From positions 248,001-312,000 of the forward strand of contig CANLYJ010000003.1 of NCBI GenBank assembly GCA_947495295.1: a DNA stretch of 64,000 nucleotides. The letters run 5' to 3'. A model generated the notes under the pieces. That model had not been told where the DNA came from and made no database searches. It worked only from the letters and a program-made list of their open reading frames with translations. The position numbers and the translations under genes are program-made. The stretch comes from an uncultured Paracoccaceae bacterium (GTDB lineage: Bacteria > Pseudomonadota > Alphaproteobacteria > Rhodobacterales > Rhodobacteraceae). Of the stretch, positions 38,068 through 47,387 are shown in pieces; within the stretch, counting starts at the first letter, position 1, and each line of letters starts with the position of its first letter.

Positions 38068-39273
38068 CTATTCGGCGGCGACCTGCCCCTGAAAGACCGC
38101 TGAGACCTCTGCCCGGATGATACGGGCGATCAGCGCACAATCATCAAGGCTAAAGGTCAGCGGGAGACGCATATCAACGATCCCGGCCAGTACTCGGTCC
38201 GATGCAGGCATCCGATCCGACGGGGCATAGCGCCAGCTGTCATAGCGCGAGGTGAAACCGCTGGGTTCTGCCCCGCCAAACCATTTCAACTCAACCCCCC
38301 GCGCCTTGCAACGGGTGATAACATCTGCCACGGCCTCTGCCGACCAATCCAGCAGCAGGAACTGAAACGATGAGGCGACGAATTCTTCCTGCACGGGGCG
38401 ATTGATCAACCGCAAGCCGGGCGTGTCACGCAAACCATCGTCAACCACCCGGTACCGCGCATTCCACCGCGCTGCTTGCGCCGAAAGGCCCCGCAATTGC
38501 GGGCGCAGGATCGCCGCACGCAAATTATCCATCCGGCCCGATATATTGGGCGTTTCATATTTGATCTGCGCAAACGCCTCCGGCGGTGGGGCGGCCCGGT
38601 GCCTTTCAAACAGCATGTAACTGCCCGACAGCATGATGGCGCGGGCCATATCCGCCGCGTCATCGCAGATCAGCAACCCGCCCTCGCCGGAATTGATATG
38701 CTTATAGGTCTGCGTAGAATAACAGCCAAACCGGCCCCAGCGACCACTTGGCACCCCGTCCCAGGTCGCCCCCATCGTATGGGCGCAATCCTCGATCACG
38801 GTGACGCCGGCGGCATCACAAAGCGCCATCAACGCGCGCATGTCGCAGATGTGGCCGCGCATGTGGCTCAGCAGTAGAACCTGCGCCTGATCCAGCTTGC
38901 GCGCCAGATCATCCAGATCAATGACCAGATCCTCGGTCACGCCCACGAATACGGGCACCCCGCCGACAGCCGCAATCGCACCGGGAACCGGGGCCAACGT
39001 AAAGGCATTTGTCAGAACGCGGTCACCATGCACAACACCACAGGCGCGCAAGGCGGTGGTCATCGCATAGCCACCCGATGCAACCGCAAGGCAATAGCGC
39101 GCACCGGTGGTGGCGGCAAACTCCTCTTCCAGCAGGGCGGCTTCTGCGATCTCATCGCCGGACGTGTTGTAGCGATGCAAACGACCATGGCGCATGACGG
39201 CATTAGCCGCCGCGATCCCTTCATCGGGGATCGGCTCTTGCTGGGTGAAACTGCCTGTAAAAACTTCGGTCAT
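38068..39273 (-). CDS. DegT/DnrJ/EryC1/StrS-family aminotransferase
   Basis: A 401-residue PLP-dependent enzyme of the sugar-aminotransferase type. Visible are the N-terminal glycine-rich entry, VIEDCAHTMGATWDG with the PLP-binding Asp, and STQTYKHINSGEGGLL with the Schiff-base Lys. These enzymes aminate keto-sugars or act as dehydratases. No other sugar-nucleotide genes lie beside it, so the substrate is unknown. ATG at 39273 is preferred over GTG 39297 because GGGGG precedes it. It follows the phosphatase gene by 38 bases on the same strand. Confidence 0.88.
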   Translation of the reverse strand: MTEVFTGSFTQQEPIPDEGIAAANAVMRHGRLHRYNTSGDEIAEAALLEEEFAATTGARYCLAVASGGYAMTTALRACGVVHGDRVLTNAFTLAPVPGAIAAVGGVPVFVGVTEDLVIDLDDLARKLDQAQVLLLSHMRGHICDMRALMALCDAAGVTVIEDCAHTMGATWDGVPSGRWGRFGCYSTQTYKHINSGEGGLLICDDAADMARAIMLSGSYMLFERHRAAPPPEAFAQIKYETPNISGRMDNLRAAILRPQLRGLSAQAARWNARYRVVDDGLRDTPGLRLINRPVQEEFVASSFQFLLLDWSAEAVADVITRCKARGVELKWFGGAEPSGFTSRYDSWRYAPSDRMPASDRVLAGIVDMRLPLTFSLDDCALIARIIRAEVSAVFQGQVAAE

Positions 39274-39311
39274 GGCGCGATATTGTTCCCCCTTCACAGC
39301 GCCGTCAATGA

Positions 39312-39974
39312 TTAGCTGATCAGCCCCGCCACAACGCCCGGAAGCTCCGCAAAATCATCAATTGTCGCTTCGGGATCAAGTGCCAGCACATCATCGCGGC
39401 CCGGGCCGAACGTGACCAGCACCGATGGCACGCCTGCATTGCGCGATGTATCGCGATCCGTGGCCGTATCGCCAACCAGCAAGGACCGGACGGGGTCACC
39501 ACCCGCACGTCGCACCGCCTCGAAATGATGTTCAGGGTCCGGTTTGCGCACCGGCAACGTGTCCGCTCCAATCAGCGACCCAAACACATCGCGCACACCA
39601 AGGCTGCGCATCAGTTGCTCTGCCAGATGTTCGGGCTTGTTCGTCGCAATACCCACGGCATAGCCATCCGATTTCAACTGATCGACAGCCAACATCGCCC
39701 CGGGATAAAGGAATGTGTGTGTGTCGATATCCTGCGCATAGGCCTCCAGCAGAACGGGATATTGGCGATCCACCTCACCCGCCTCCACACCTGTCACGCG
39801 CGAAAACCCAAGGTTCAACATCGCCCGGCCACCGCGCAAGGCCGTTGCTGCATCGCGGACAGGATCCAGCAGGTCGCCCAACCCCAGCCCCCGAAAACAG
39901 GCATTCGCCGCCGCAATCAGATCGCCACTTGTATCGGCAAGCGTCCCGTCCAGATCAAAAATAACCGTGCGCAT
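39312..39974 (-). CDS. gph: HAD-family phosphoglycolate phosphatase
   Basis: A 220-residue HAD hydrolase: motif I VIFDLDGTLADTS (Asp 7 nucleophile, Asp 9), motif II GIATNKPEHLAEQ, and motif III/IV K-P-D-P and LLVGDTATDRDTSRNAG. Family members hydrolyse 2-phosphoglycolate formed by Rubisco oxygenation or DNA repair; other small phosphoesters are possible. ATG at 39974 gives the family N-terminus. A much longer in-frame extension reads antisense through the glmU region and is rejected. It diverges from glmU across 127 bases. Confidence 0.88.
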   Translation of the reverse strand: MRTVIFDLDGTLADTSGDLIAAANACFRGLGLGDLLDPVRDAATALRGGRAMLNLGFSRVTGVEAGEVDRQYPVLLEAYAQDIDTHTFLYPGAMLAVDQLKSDGYAVGIATNKPEHLAEQLMRSLGVRDVFGSLIGADTLPVRKPDPEHHFEAVRRAGGDPVRSLLVGDTATDRDTSRNAGVPSVLVTFGPGRDDVLALDPEATIDDFAELPGVVAGLIS

Positions 39975-40101
39975 CAAATGCCTTCCAACAGATTGTATCC
40001 CCGCCATCTGTAACGCCATGTAAACTGATGTGAACCCCCCGCCCTTGTGATAATCCAAAACCGCAGTAGAAGACGGGAAAGCGAAAAAGGTTGAGGCAGC
40101 A

Positions 40102-41448
40102 ATGGCAATCGCACTGATTATCCTGGGCGCAGGCATGGGCACCCGCATGAATTCCGATATGCCCAAGGTGCTGCACCAGATCGCAGGGGCACCCATGCTG
40201 GTGCATGCGATGAAATCCGGCGCAGCGTTGGACCCTGAACGCACGGTCATTGTGGCGGGTCACGGGGCAGAGGCGGTTGGCAAGGCTGCGAAAGCCTATG
40301 ACCCCGACGCGGTGATTGCCATCCAAAGTGAGCAACTGGGCACCGGGCACGCGGTCGCACAGGCACGCGAAGCCTTGGACGGGTTCGATGGCGACGCCAT
40401 CGTCCTTTATGGCGACACGCCCTTTATCCAACCAGAAACGCTGGCCGCCATGACGGCCGCACGTCTGACACATGACATCGTTGTGCTGGGGTTCGAGGCT
40501 GCTGATCCGGGCCGCTACGGGCGGCTGATCATGCAAGCCGACCAGCTTGACCGGATCGTTGAGTTCAAAGAGGCGTCAGACAAAGAACGCGCCGTAACCT
40601 TGTGTAATAGTGGTGTTGTTGCAGCAGATGCACAAACGCTCCTTGCGCTAATTGACGCGGTTGATAACGACAATGCAGCGGGCGAATACTACCTGACCGA
40701 CATCGTCGGAATAGCCCGCGCCAAGGGGATGACAGCCACCGTCGTGCAATGCCCCGAAGCCGAAACAATGGGCATCAACTCCCGCGCCGAGCTGGCCGGG
40801 GCAGAGGCGGTGTTCCAGACCCGCATGCGCAACGCGGCCATGGCCGACGGGGTCACCCTGACCGCCCCCGAAACGGTATTCTTTGCCCATGATACGGTCG
40901 TGGGGCGCGACACGATCATCGAACCAAACGTGATCTTTGGTCCCGGTGCCAGCGTTGAAACCGGGGCGACAATCCGGGCGTTCAGCCATCTGGAGGGATG
41001 CCATGTCGCACGCGGCGGCATCGTCGGGCCCTATGCCCGGTTGCGCCCCGGCGCAGAACTGGCCGAGGATGTGAAAATCGGCAATTTCGTTGAAATCAAG
41101 AACGCTCAAATCGCCGAAGGGGCGAAGGTCAATCACCTGTCCTATGTGGGCGACGCTGAAATCGGCGCGCGCTCCAATATCGGGGCGGGCACGATCACTT
41201 GTAATTATGACGGGGTGTTCAAACACAAAACGACCATCGGGGCAGATACGTTTATCGGATCAAACACGATGCTGGTGGCCCCCGTGACAGTGGGCGATGC
41301 GGCGATGACAGGCAGCGGGTCGGTGATTACCAGAAACGTCCCCCCCGGAGATCTTGCCGTCGCCCGGGCGCAACAGGACAACAAACCCGGCTTTGCAGTC
41401 AGATTATTTGAAAAATTGCGCGCCAAAAAGGCGAAGGGAAACAAATAG
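40102..41448 (+). CDS. glmU: Bifunctional GlcNAc-1-P uridyltransferase / GlcN-1-P acetyltransferase
   Basis: A 448-residue enzyme that makes UDP-GlcNAc for peptidoglycan and lipopolysaccharide. The N-terminal nucleotidyltransferase has LGAGMGTRM, PKVLHQIAG and LYGDTPFI. The C-terminal left-handed beta-helix has hexapeptide repeats and the acetyl-CoA site (NYDGVFKHKTTIGADTFIGS). Start ATG at 40102 follows AAAGGTTGAGG. Its stop (TAG) is immediately followed by the glmS ATG, so the two amino-sugar genes form an operon. Confidence 0.97.
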   Translation: MAIALIILGAGMGTRMNSDMPKVLHQIAGAPMLVHAMKSGAALDPERTVIVAGHGAEAVGKAAKAYDPDAVIAIQSEQLGTGHAVAQAREALDGFDGDAIVLYGDTPFIQPETLAAMTAARLTHDIVVLGFEAADPGRYGRLIMQADQLDRIVEFKEASDKERAVTLCNSGVVAADAQTLLALIDAVDNDNAAGEYYLTDIVGIARAKGMTATVVQCPEAETMGINSRAELAGAEAVFQTRMRNAAMADGVTLTAPETVFFAHDTVVGRDTIIEPNVIFGPGASVETGATIRAFSHLEGCHVARGGIVGPYARLRPGAELAEDVKIGNFVEIKNAQIAEGAKVNHLSYVGDAEIGARSNIGAGTITCNYDGVFKHKTTIGADTFIGSNTMLVAPVTVGDAAMTGSGSVITRNVPPGDLAVARAQQDNKPGFAVRLFEKLRAKKAKGNK

Positions 41449-43272
41449 ATGTGTGGAATTGTTGGGGTTCTGGGCGATCACGAAGCAGCGCCCATTCTGG
41501 TCGAGGCGCTCAAGCGGCTCGAATATCGCGGCTATGACAGCGCCGGGATTGCCACGATCAATAACCTGAAGCTGGACCGGCGCCGCGCGGTGGGCAAGCT
41601 GGTGAACCTCAGCGATCTTCTGGTTCATGATCCCTTGCCCGGAAAAGCGGGGATCGGGCACACCCGCTGGGCGACCCATGGCGCGCCCAATGCGGGCAAC
41701 GCCCACCCCCACAGGGCTGGTGGCGTGGCTGTCGTGCATAACGGGATCATCGAAAATTTCCGCGAGTTACGCGAATTTCTGGCCGCGCAAAATATCGCTT
41801 TTGAAACCGACACTGACACCGAAACCGTCGCCCTGCTCGCCAATTACTACCGCGATCAGGGGCTTAGCCCCCGTGATGCGGCTGAACAAACCATCGCCCG
41901 GCTCGACGGCGCCTATGCGTTGTGCTTTCTCTTTGACGGTGAAGATGACCTTCTGATCGCCGCCCGGAAAGGCTCCCCCCTTGCGATTGGACATGGCAAG
42001 GGCGAGATGTTTGTCGGCTCCGACGCCATCGCGCTGGCCCCGATGACCGACCAGATCACCTATCTGGAAGAAGGCGACTGGGCCGTCATCACCCGCAATT
42101 CGGTCGAAATCCGGGATAGCGCGGGCCAACTGGCCAACCGGGACCTGAAGGTCATCCAGATCGACACAGCCCAGGTCGACAAGGCCGGTTACAAACATTT
42201 CATGGCCAAGGAAATCGCTGAACAGCCCACCGTGCTGCAAGGCGCGCTCAGCCACTATATCGACCCGGACGCCACGGCGATCACCCTGCCCGAACCGGGC
42301 CTCGATTTCACCAAAATCGAGCGGCTGACCATGGTTGCCTGCGGCACGGCATTTTATGCCTGCATGGTGGCCAAATACTGGTTCGAACAACTGGCGGGGC
42401 TGCCTGTTGAAATCGACGTGGCTTCCGAATTCCGCTATCGCGAACCGCCCGTTACCCCCGGCACCGTTGCACTCTTTGTCAGCCAATCGGGCGAAACCGC
42501 CGATACGCTGGCCGCCCTGCGCTATATGGATGGCAAGGCGGACAAGATCGTATCGGTGGTCAATGTCCCCGAAAGCTCGATCGCGCGCGAAAGCGATATT
42601 GCCCTGCCAATTCTTGCAGGCACCGAAATCGGCGTCGCCTCAACCAAGGCCTTCACCTGCCAGTTGACGACACTGGCCATTCTTGCATTACAAGCCGCAC
42701 ACGCGCGCGGACGGATCAGCGACGCAGAACTTGCCGCAAAGCTGGCAAACCTGCGCGCATTGCCCGGCGTGCTGAACATCGCATTGGGGATCGAGGATAA
42801 ATCCACCGCGATCTCGCGCAAACTGGCGGAGGCGCGCGACATCCTGTTCCTGGGGCGCGGCGCGATGTACCCGCTTGCCCATGAAGGTGCGCTTAAATTA
42901 AAAGAAATCAGCTACATACATGCCGAAGCGTATGCATCCGGTGAACTCAAGCACGGCCCCATCGCATTGGTCGACAAACATGTGCCGGTCATTGTCATGG
43001 CCCCGCGTGACGCGCTGTTTGAGAAAACCATCTCGAACATGCAAGAGGTCATGGCGCGCGGTGGCAAGGTGCTATTGATCACCGACAAAAAAGGGGCCGC
43101 CGAAGCTGGCGAAGGCGTCTGGGAAACGATCCTGATGCCAGAGATTGACCCGTTTCTGGCGCCCATCCTCTACGCCGTCCCCGCCCAATTGATCGCCTAT
43201 CACACTGCTATCGCCAAAGGCACCGATGTGGATCAGCCGCGCAATCTGGCGAAATCCGTGACCGTGGAATGA
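41449..43272 (+). CDS. glmS: Glutamine--fructose-6-phosphate aminotransferase (isomerizing)
   Basis: A 607-residue enzyme forming glucosamine-6-phosphate. Mature Cys 2 (M-C-G-I-V-G-V) is the glutaminase nucleophile. The Ntn domain continues with TRWATHGAPNAGNAHPH. Two SIS domains follow (ACGTAFYACMVAKYWFE, SQSGETADTLAALRY, then GRGAMYPLAHEGALKLKEIS), ending PRNLAKSVTVE as in the family. It directly follows glmU and overlaps the next gene by four bases. Confidence 0.97.
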   Translation: MCGIVGVLGDHEAAPILVEALKRLEYRGYDSAGIATINNLKLDRRRAVGKLVNLSDLLVHDPLPGKAGIGHTRWATHGAPNAGNAHPHRAGGVAVVHNGIIENFRELREFLAAQNIAFETDTDTETVALLANYYRDQGLSPRDAAEQTIARLDGAYALCFLFDGEDDLLIAARKGSPLAIGHGKGEMFVGSDAIALAPMTDQITYLEEGDWAVITRNSVEIRDSAGQLANRDLKVIQIDTAQVDKAGYKHFMAKEIAEQPTVLQGALSHYIDPDATAITLPEPGLDFTKIERLTMVACGTAFYACMVAKYWFEQLAGLPVEIDVASEFRYREPPVTPGTVALFVSQSGETADTLAALRYMDGKADKIVSVVNVPESSIARESDIALPILAGTEIGVASTKAFTCQLTTLAILALQAAHARGRISDAELAAKLANLRALPGVLNIALGIEDKSTAISRKLAEARDILFLGRGAMYPLAHEGALKLKEISYIHAEAYASGELKHGPIALVDKHVPVIVMAPRDALFEKTISNMQEVMARGGKVLLITDKKGAAEAGEGVWETILMPEIDPFLAPILYAVPAQLIAYHTAIAKGTDVDQPRNLAKSVTVE

Positions 43273-43952
43273 CGCCCGCAGCCGCAATTGCCGCCTTGCG
43301 CGCGGCAGGCGATGCCGCCAAAGCGTCCGAAATGCACCGCTATCACAAGGTGGACCGGCCCTATTACGGCGTGGCCAACCCAGATATCGACGCGCTGGTG
43401 AAGGAATGGCGAGCCTCCGTCGATCTGGACACAAGGCTGGCTCTGGCCAAAGGGCTGTGGAAAAGTAACGCACATGAGGCGCGGGTCGCGGCGGCCAAAC
43501 TGCTGACCCAGGCGCGGATCAGGCCCGATGACAGCGGGGCATGGGACCTGATCGCCAGTTGGGTGCCTGATTTTGATGCATGGGCGGTGGCGGACCATGC
43601 CAGTATCGCCGGGCAGAAACGACTGGTCGCGGACCCTGCCCGGCTGGATCAGGTCGAACGCTGGACAACCTCGGATCATCTATGGACAAGGCGCGCGGCA
43701 CTAGTGATGACCCTGCCATGGACCAAGCAGAACAACCCCAAACCCGGCGATCTGGATATCCGCGACCGGGTGCTGGGCTGGGCTGCATCTTATGTGACAG
43801 ACCATGAATGGTTCATCCAGAAAGCTATCGGATGGTGGCTGCGCGAATTGTCAAAACATGACCCTGCGCGGGTAACTGCATTTCTGGATCAGCACGCCAG
43901 CGCCATGAAGCCCTTTGCGGTCAAGGAAGCGTCGCGGAAGCTATCGACGTAA
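43269..43952 (+). CDS. AlkD-like DNA alkylation repair protein
   Basis: A 227-residue HEAT-like repeat protein. The N-terminus RYHKVDRPYYGVANPDIDAL and the region WTRRAALVMTLPWTKQNN with ASYVTDHEWFIQKAIGWWLRELSKH match the AlkD/AlkC fold that removes alkylated bases without base flipping. The DNA-contact Trp and Arg residues are seen in W-F-I-Q-K-A-I-G-W-W-L-R-E. It overlaps glmS by four bases (ATGA), so it is co-expressed although unrelated in function. Its TAA lies within the palindrome at 43949. Confidence 0.9.
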   Translation: MTPAAAIAALRAAGDAAKASEMHRYHKVDRPYYGVANPDIDALVKEWRASVDLDTRLALAKGLWKSNAHEARVAAAKLLTQARIRPDDSGAWDLIASWVPDFDAWAVADHASIAGQKRLVADPARLDQVERWTTSDHLWTRRAALVMTLPWTKQNNPKPGDLDIRDRVLGWAASYVTDHEWFIQKAIGWWLRELSKHDPARVTAFLDQHASAMKPFAVKEASRKLST

Positions 43953-43974
43953 GATGGGTTTAAACCCATCTTAC
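43949..43974. terminator. 26-base perfect palindrome supplying both convergent stop codons
   Basis: GTAAGATGGGTTT and its exact reverse complement. TAA at 43950-43952 is the stop of the AlkD-like gene. TTA at 43971-43973 is the stop of the opposing lipoprotein gene. As RNA it makes a 13-base hairpin in either direction, without a long U-run, so a terminator role is likely but not proven. The core also occurs at 15739-15756. Confidence 0.65.
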
Positions 43975-44453
43975 TTGCTGGAAACACGCAGCTCCGCAAG
44001 GCTGGTCAGCGGCGCACCGATCAATCGCATCGCAGCAAGGCTGATCTGGCTGCCTGATCCTGCGGCCCCGCCCGATGGGCGCAACTCAATATTGATCGTC
44101 TTACCCTGATAGGTCGCGCGACCGGGGGTCAAAGCCGATACCAGCGGCGTCTTTAGCCAGATACCCGGTTCTGTCGGTGGCCCCAATGACGCAATTGTGG
44201 TGCCCAGTTCCGATGTGGTCACCGATGCGTTGATCACTTGCGCCTCTTCGCGATCCTCGGCTGTGGTTGTGTCAAACTGGTCCACGGTGGTGGCATTTGT
44301 GGGCGGCGGCGGTGGCGGTGTCGGATCAAGGGTCGGTTGCGGCACAGCCGTATCAACGGCGTCATCTTGCGGCACACCAAACGGGCCTTGAAAAGACGGG
44401 GTTGTACAGGCGGCCATGGCCAGGATCGGGATCATCAGGGAAGTCTGTTTCAT
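43971..44453 (-). CDS. Lipoprotein with proline-rich linker
   Basis: A 160-residue predicted lipoprotein: MKQTSLMIPILAMAACTTP has lipobox L-A-M-A-A-C. A Pro/Asp-rich linker follows (TLDPTPPPPPPTN), then a small domain ending LAAMRLIGAPLTSLAELRV. ATG 44453 is chosen; 44459 two codons earlier is equally possible. It is convergent with the AlkD-like gene and diverges from moaA. Similar lipoproteins occur widely in Rhodobacterales, but I know no function. Confidence 0.68.
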   Translation of the reverse strand: MKQTSLMIPILAMAACTTPSFQGPFGVPQDDAVDTAVPQPTLDPTPPPPPPTNATTVDQFDTTTAEDREEAQVINASVTTSELGTTIASLGPPTEPGIWLKTPLVSALTPGRATYQGKTINIELRPSGGAAGSGSQISLAAMRLIGAPLTSLAELRVSSK

Positions 44454-44539
44454 AGCCATGACGTTATGTCGCTGACATGCGCGTTGCAAGCCATGGCTTG
44501 GCGCTTGCGCAACCCCCCGCCCCCGCCTAGGTTAGCTGC

Positions 44540-45544
44540 ATGACAGCCCCATTGATCGACCCTTTCGCCCGCGCCATTGATTACCTGCGGATTTCCGTGA
44601 CGGATCGCTGCGATTTTCGTTGTGTTTACTGCATGTCGGAAAACATGACCTTTCTGCCCAAGAAAGAGCTGCTGACGCTGGAAGAGCTTGATCGCATGTG
44701 TTCCGCCTTCGTCCGGCTGGGCGTGAAAAAGCTGCGGATCACCGGGGGCGAACCGCTGGTCCGCCGCGAGATCATGACCTTCTTTCGTGCCATGTCACGG
44801 CATCTGGAAACCGGCGCGCTCAAGGAATTGACGCTGACCACCAATGGCAGCCAGCTGGAAAAATACGCGGATGATCTGTTTGCGGCTGGTGTTCGGCGGG
44901 TCAATGTTTCGCTCGATACCCTGGATGACGACAAATTCGCCCGCATCACCCGCTGGGGCCGCCTGCCCCAGGTTTTGCGCGGGATTGACGCGGCACAAAA
45001 GGCCGGGCTGCGGGTCAAGATCAACACCGTCGCACTACAAGGCTTTAATGAAGACGAGCTATTCACGCTGACCGATTGGTGCGCCGACCGCGACATGGAT
45101 CTGACCTTTATCGAAGTCATGCCAATGGGCGATCTGGGCAACGAGGATCGGTTGGGGCAATATTGGTCGCTCAAGGATTTGCGCGCACAGATCGAAACCC
45201 GCTCCACCCTGACCGATCTGCCTGAAAGCACCGGCGGGCCCGCGCGCTATGTCAGGGTCGAAAACACCGGGCAGAAAATTGGCTTTATTACCCCCCTCAC
45301 CCATAACTTCTGCGAAAGCTGTAACCGGGTCCGGATCACCTGCACCGGCGAAATTTACACCTGTCTGGGGCAAGAAGGCCATTCCGACCTGCGCGGCCCC
45401 TTGCGCGCGTCAGAGGCCGACGATGTGCTTGAAGACGCCATCAGGGCGGCCATCGCGCTGAAACCCAAAGGGCACGACTTCGACTATTCGCGCCAGCAGA
45501 TCGACGGTCAGGTCAGCCGGCACATGTCGCATACGGGTGGGTGA
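44540..45544 (+). CDS. moaA: GTP 3',8-cyclase (molybdenum cofactor synthesis)
   Basis: A 334-residue radical SAM enzyme that makes the first intermediate of molybdopterin. The SAM cluster is C24-x3-C28-x2-C31 (C-D-F-R-C-V-Y-C). The C-terminal second cluster is in [20 protein letters not shown]. The C-terminal MSHTGG tail with conserved double Gly is present. It stands alone here with no other moa genes, divergent from the lipoprotein at 43971. Confidence 0.96.
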   Translation: MTAPLIDPFARAIDYLRISVTDRCDFRCVYCMSENMTFLPKKELLTLEELDRMCSAFVRLGVKKLRITGGEPLVRREIMTFFRAMSRHLETGALKELTLTTNGSQLEKYADDLFAAGVRRVNVSLDTLDDDKFARITRWGRLPQVLRGIDAAQKAGLRVKINTVALQGFNEDELFTLTDWCADRDMDLTFIEVMPMGDLGNEDRLGQYWSLKDLRAQIETRSTLTDLPESTGGPARYVRVENTGQKIGFITPLTHNFCESCNRVRITCTGEIYTCLGQEGHSDLRGPLRASEADDVLEDAIRAAIALKPKGHDFDYSRQQIDGQVSRHMSHTGG

Positions 45545-45648
45545 AACGCGGACTTTGCAGTCAGTCCAGTACGCTATTTCAAGGTCTGCTTGTCGAGTCC
45601 TGCCTCGCATAACGCAACTCAATGTTCGCAAATAAACCAAAGGCTGAT

Positions 45649-47277
45649 TCAATGACACTCCAGCCATGCCTGCACGTTCTGAAATCGTTTGGATTTTAGA
45701 TCTTCTTTGGACATCGTTACGTAGAGATTACCATTGTCACCCCAACTCCATCCAAGTGAACGATCAGTTGAAATTTGAAACAATAAAACTCTGGATGGAT
45801 CATGTCTGAGTTCGGATTGGACCGGAATGAGTTGTCCTCCAATCTGATGTCGGGCTCCGCGACCTAAAGACCGCACGCTTGCTTCAATATCAACGACCCG
45901 AGCATGTCCTAGTTGGATATCGGCTAAATTGTCGCCAGTGTAGAGGTCCAAAAGGTCTTCACTGATAGCTGGTTCAATGAACCGCCCCACATGAAATTTT
46001 TGTTCAACTTTTTGCGCAAGTTTTCCATCGTGCTTCTGCCATACGAGACCTGCGACGTCCTCCCATATTCGCGTGATATCTGTCCAATCCTCAAGGGAAA
46101 GAGGACTGTCGAGATCGCGATCAAGCATACAAGCTCTTAAATCGCTGAGCTTTTGGATCATGCGAGTGCCGCTTTCTAGATACGCCTCACCAAGCTCCTT
46201 GAACTCAGCACTTAGACTTTTCTCGCCCTCTGTGCCCGGATATGACTTCATGAGATCATCGAGATAAAGAAGATCCTGTTCCATCCTCTTCACGCTTTCA
46301 GCGCGATGGTTTAACATGAATTGCTTGTGCGAAATCTGAGTATCATCAAGCGTATGCCGTTTCGCATCCAAGTCTTGAACTTCTGAAACATATAACTGTT
46401 TCCATACATCGATGTTTCTGACCAGCGCCGGACGGGCACGCTCCAGCCAGCCGGTGCGACGCTCAGCCTTCATTGCAGATTTCAATGCAACTCTTGCGGC
46501 ACCCCAAGCGCTCCAATCCCCGTCAGCCAGGTTCGGGTTGGCCTTGCGACGACGTTCGAATTCTGCGTTGAAACCCTGTTGATCCGGCTCGGGAGGATCA
46601 TCAAGCAAACCCGACTTCATGCCAACAAAGTCTCGTTTGAACTTTTCTGGCGTACCTACTGCATCGAGGATGCTCTCAACAACGTACAGCGCACCTCGCC
46701 ACGTCAAGGGTTGCTCCAACCCAAAGTCCTGTGATGTGATCCTTCGATCTGAAACTGGGGCCCCGTAAATTTCCTCTGCACCCCGCTGGAATGGGTGCGG
46801 TTTTTTTGTCGGATCACCAATATCTTCATAGTCATGACTAATGAAATCAACAGGCCATTTGCGCCAGAGTTTTGGTACGCCCGGATGCTCTATAGTTTCC
46901 CCTCTTGGCGAGCCAATCAGCATTGCATGGCGCGATACCGGGCAATCGTCAGGAGGCTCCATTTCAGGTCCAGTTGAGTCGACCTGAACGACCTGAACCT
47001 CTTCTTTTTGAGAAATCCGATCTAGATCAAACACGTTGGCAAAAAGTAGCAACGAACCGGTACGAGGGCCAAGCCCATTCCAAAGCGCTGCGGGGAAGTC
47101 TTCGCACGCTACCTGAGCAATGAATTGAAGGGGTACACCTTTGGAATTGCGTGGCCACGGCGTTCCTGCGGGAACCTTTGGATTGCCGCCCAGCCAAGAA
47201 CGGGCCTTGTCTTTGCCCAAGATTGGAACCTGCCGTTTGAGCAAGATCTCGGCATTTCGTCTAGGCTGTTTTTCCAA
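45649..47277 (-). CDS. DUF1963-type protein with large coiled-coil insert
   Basis: A 542-residue cytoplasmic protein in two parts. The N-terminal part, ARSWLGGNPKVPAGTPWPRN, PLQFIAQVACEDFP and SLLLFANVFDLD, matches the beginning of the DUF1963 (YwqG) fold. Its ending, VLLFQISTDRSLGWSWGDNG and LYVTMSKEDLKSKRF, is at the far C-terminus. Between them is a helical region of about 300 residues, rich in Lys, Glu, Asp and Trp, with a coiled-coil-like stretch (SHKQFMLNHRAESVKRMEQD). Start is probably TTG at 47277. The DNA is more AT-rich than its neighbours and the gene stands alone, suggesting horizontal gain. Function unknown. Confidence 0.78.
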   Translation of the reverse strand: MEKQPRRNAEILLKRQVPILGKDKARSWLGGNPKVPAGTPWPRNSKGVPLQFIAQVACEDFPAALWNGLGPRTGSLLLFANVFDLDRISQKEEVQVVQVDSTGPEMEPPDDCPVSRHAMLIGSPRGETIEHPGVPKLWRKWPVDFISHDYEDIGDPTKKPHPFQRGAEEIYGAPVSDRRITSQDFGLEQPLTWRGALYVVESILDAVGTPEKFKRDFVGMKSGLLDDPPEPDQQGFNAEFERRRKANPNLADGDWSAWGAARVALKSAMKAERRTGWLERARPALVRNIDVWKQLYVSEVQDLDAKRHTLDDTQISHKQFMLNHRAESVKRMEQDLLYLDDLMKSYPGTEGEKSLSAEFKELGEAYLESGTRMIQKLSDLRACMLDRDLDSPLSLEDWTDITRIWEDVAGLVWQKHDGKLAQKVEQKFHVGRFIEPAISEDLLDLYTGDNLADIQLGHARVVDIEASVRSLGRGARHQIGGQLIPVQSELRHDPSRVLLFQISTDRSLGWSWGDNGNLYVTMSKEDLKSKRFQNVQAWLECH

Positions 47278-47387
47278 AACAAATTAGCGCCAAATCACAT
47301 AGATATTTCTCCAAACCCGACCTTGGCCTATGGTGCGGCATTGGTCAATCCGGACTCATTCCCGCGGTAACCGACCGACAGGAATTC

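Noticed and set aside
39975..40250. N-terminal extension of the phosphoglycolate phosphatase by 92 codons
   Set aside because: The extension runs antisense through the glmU promoter and 5' end, while MRTVIFDLDGTL at 39974 is the exact HAD N-terminus.
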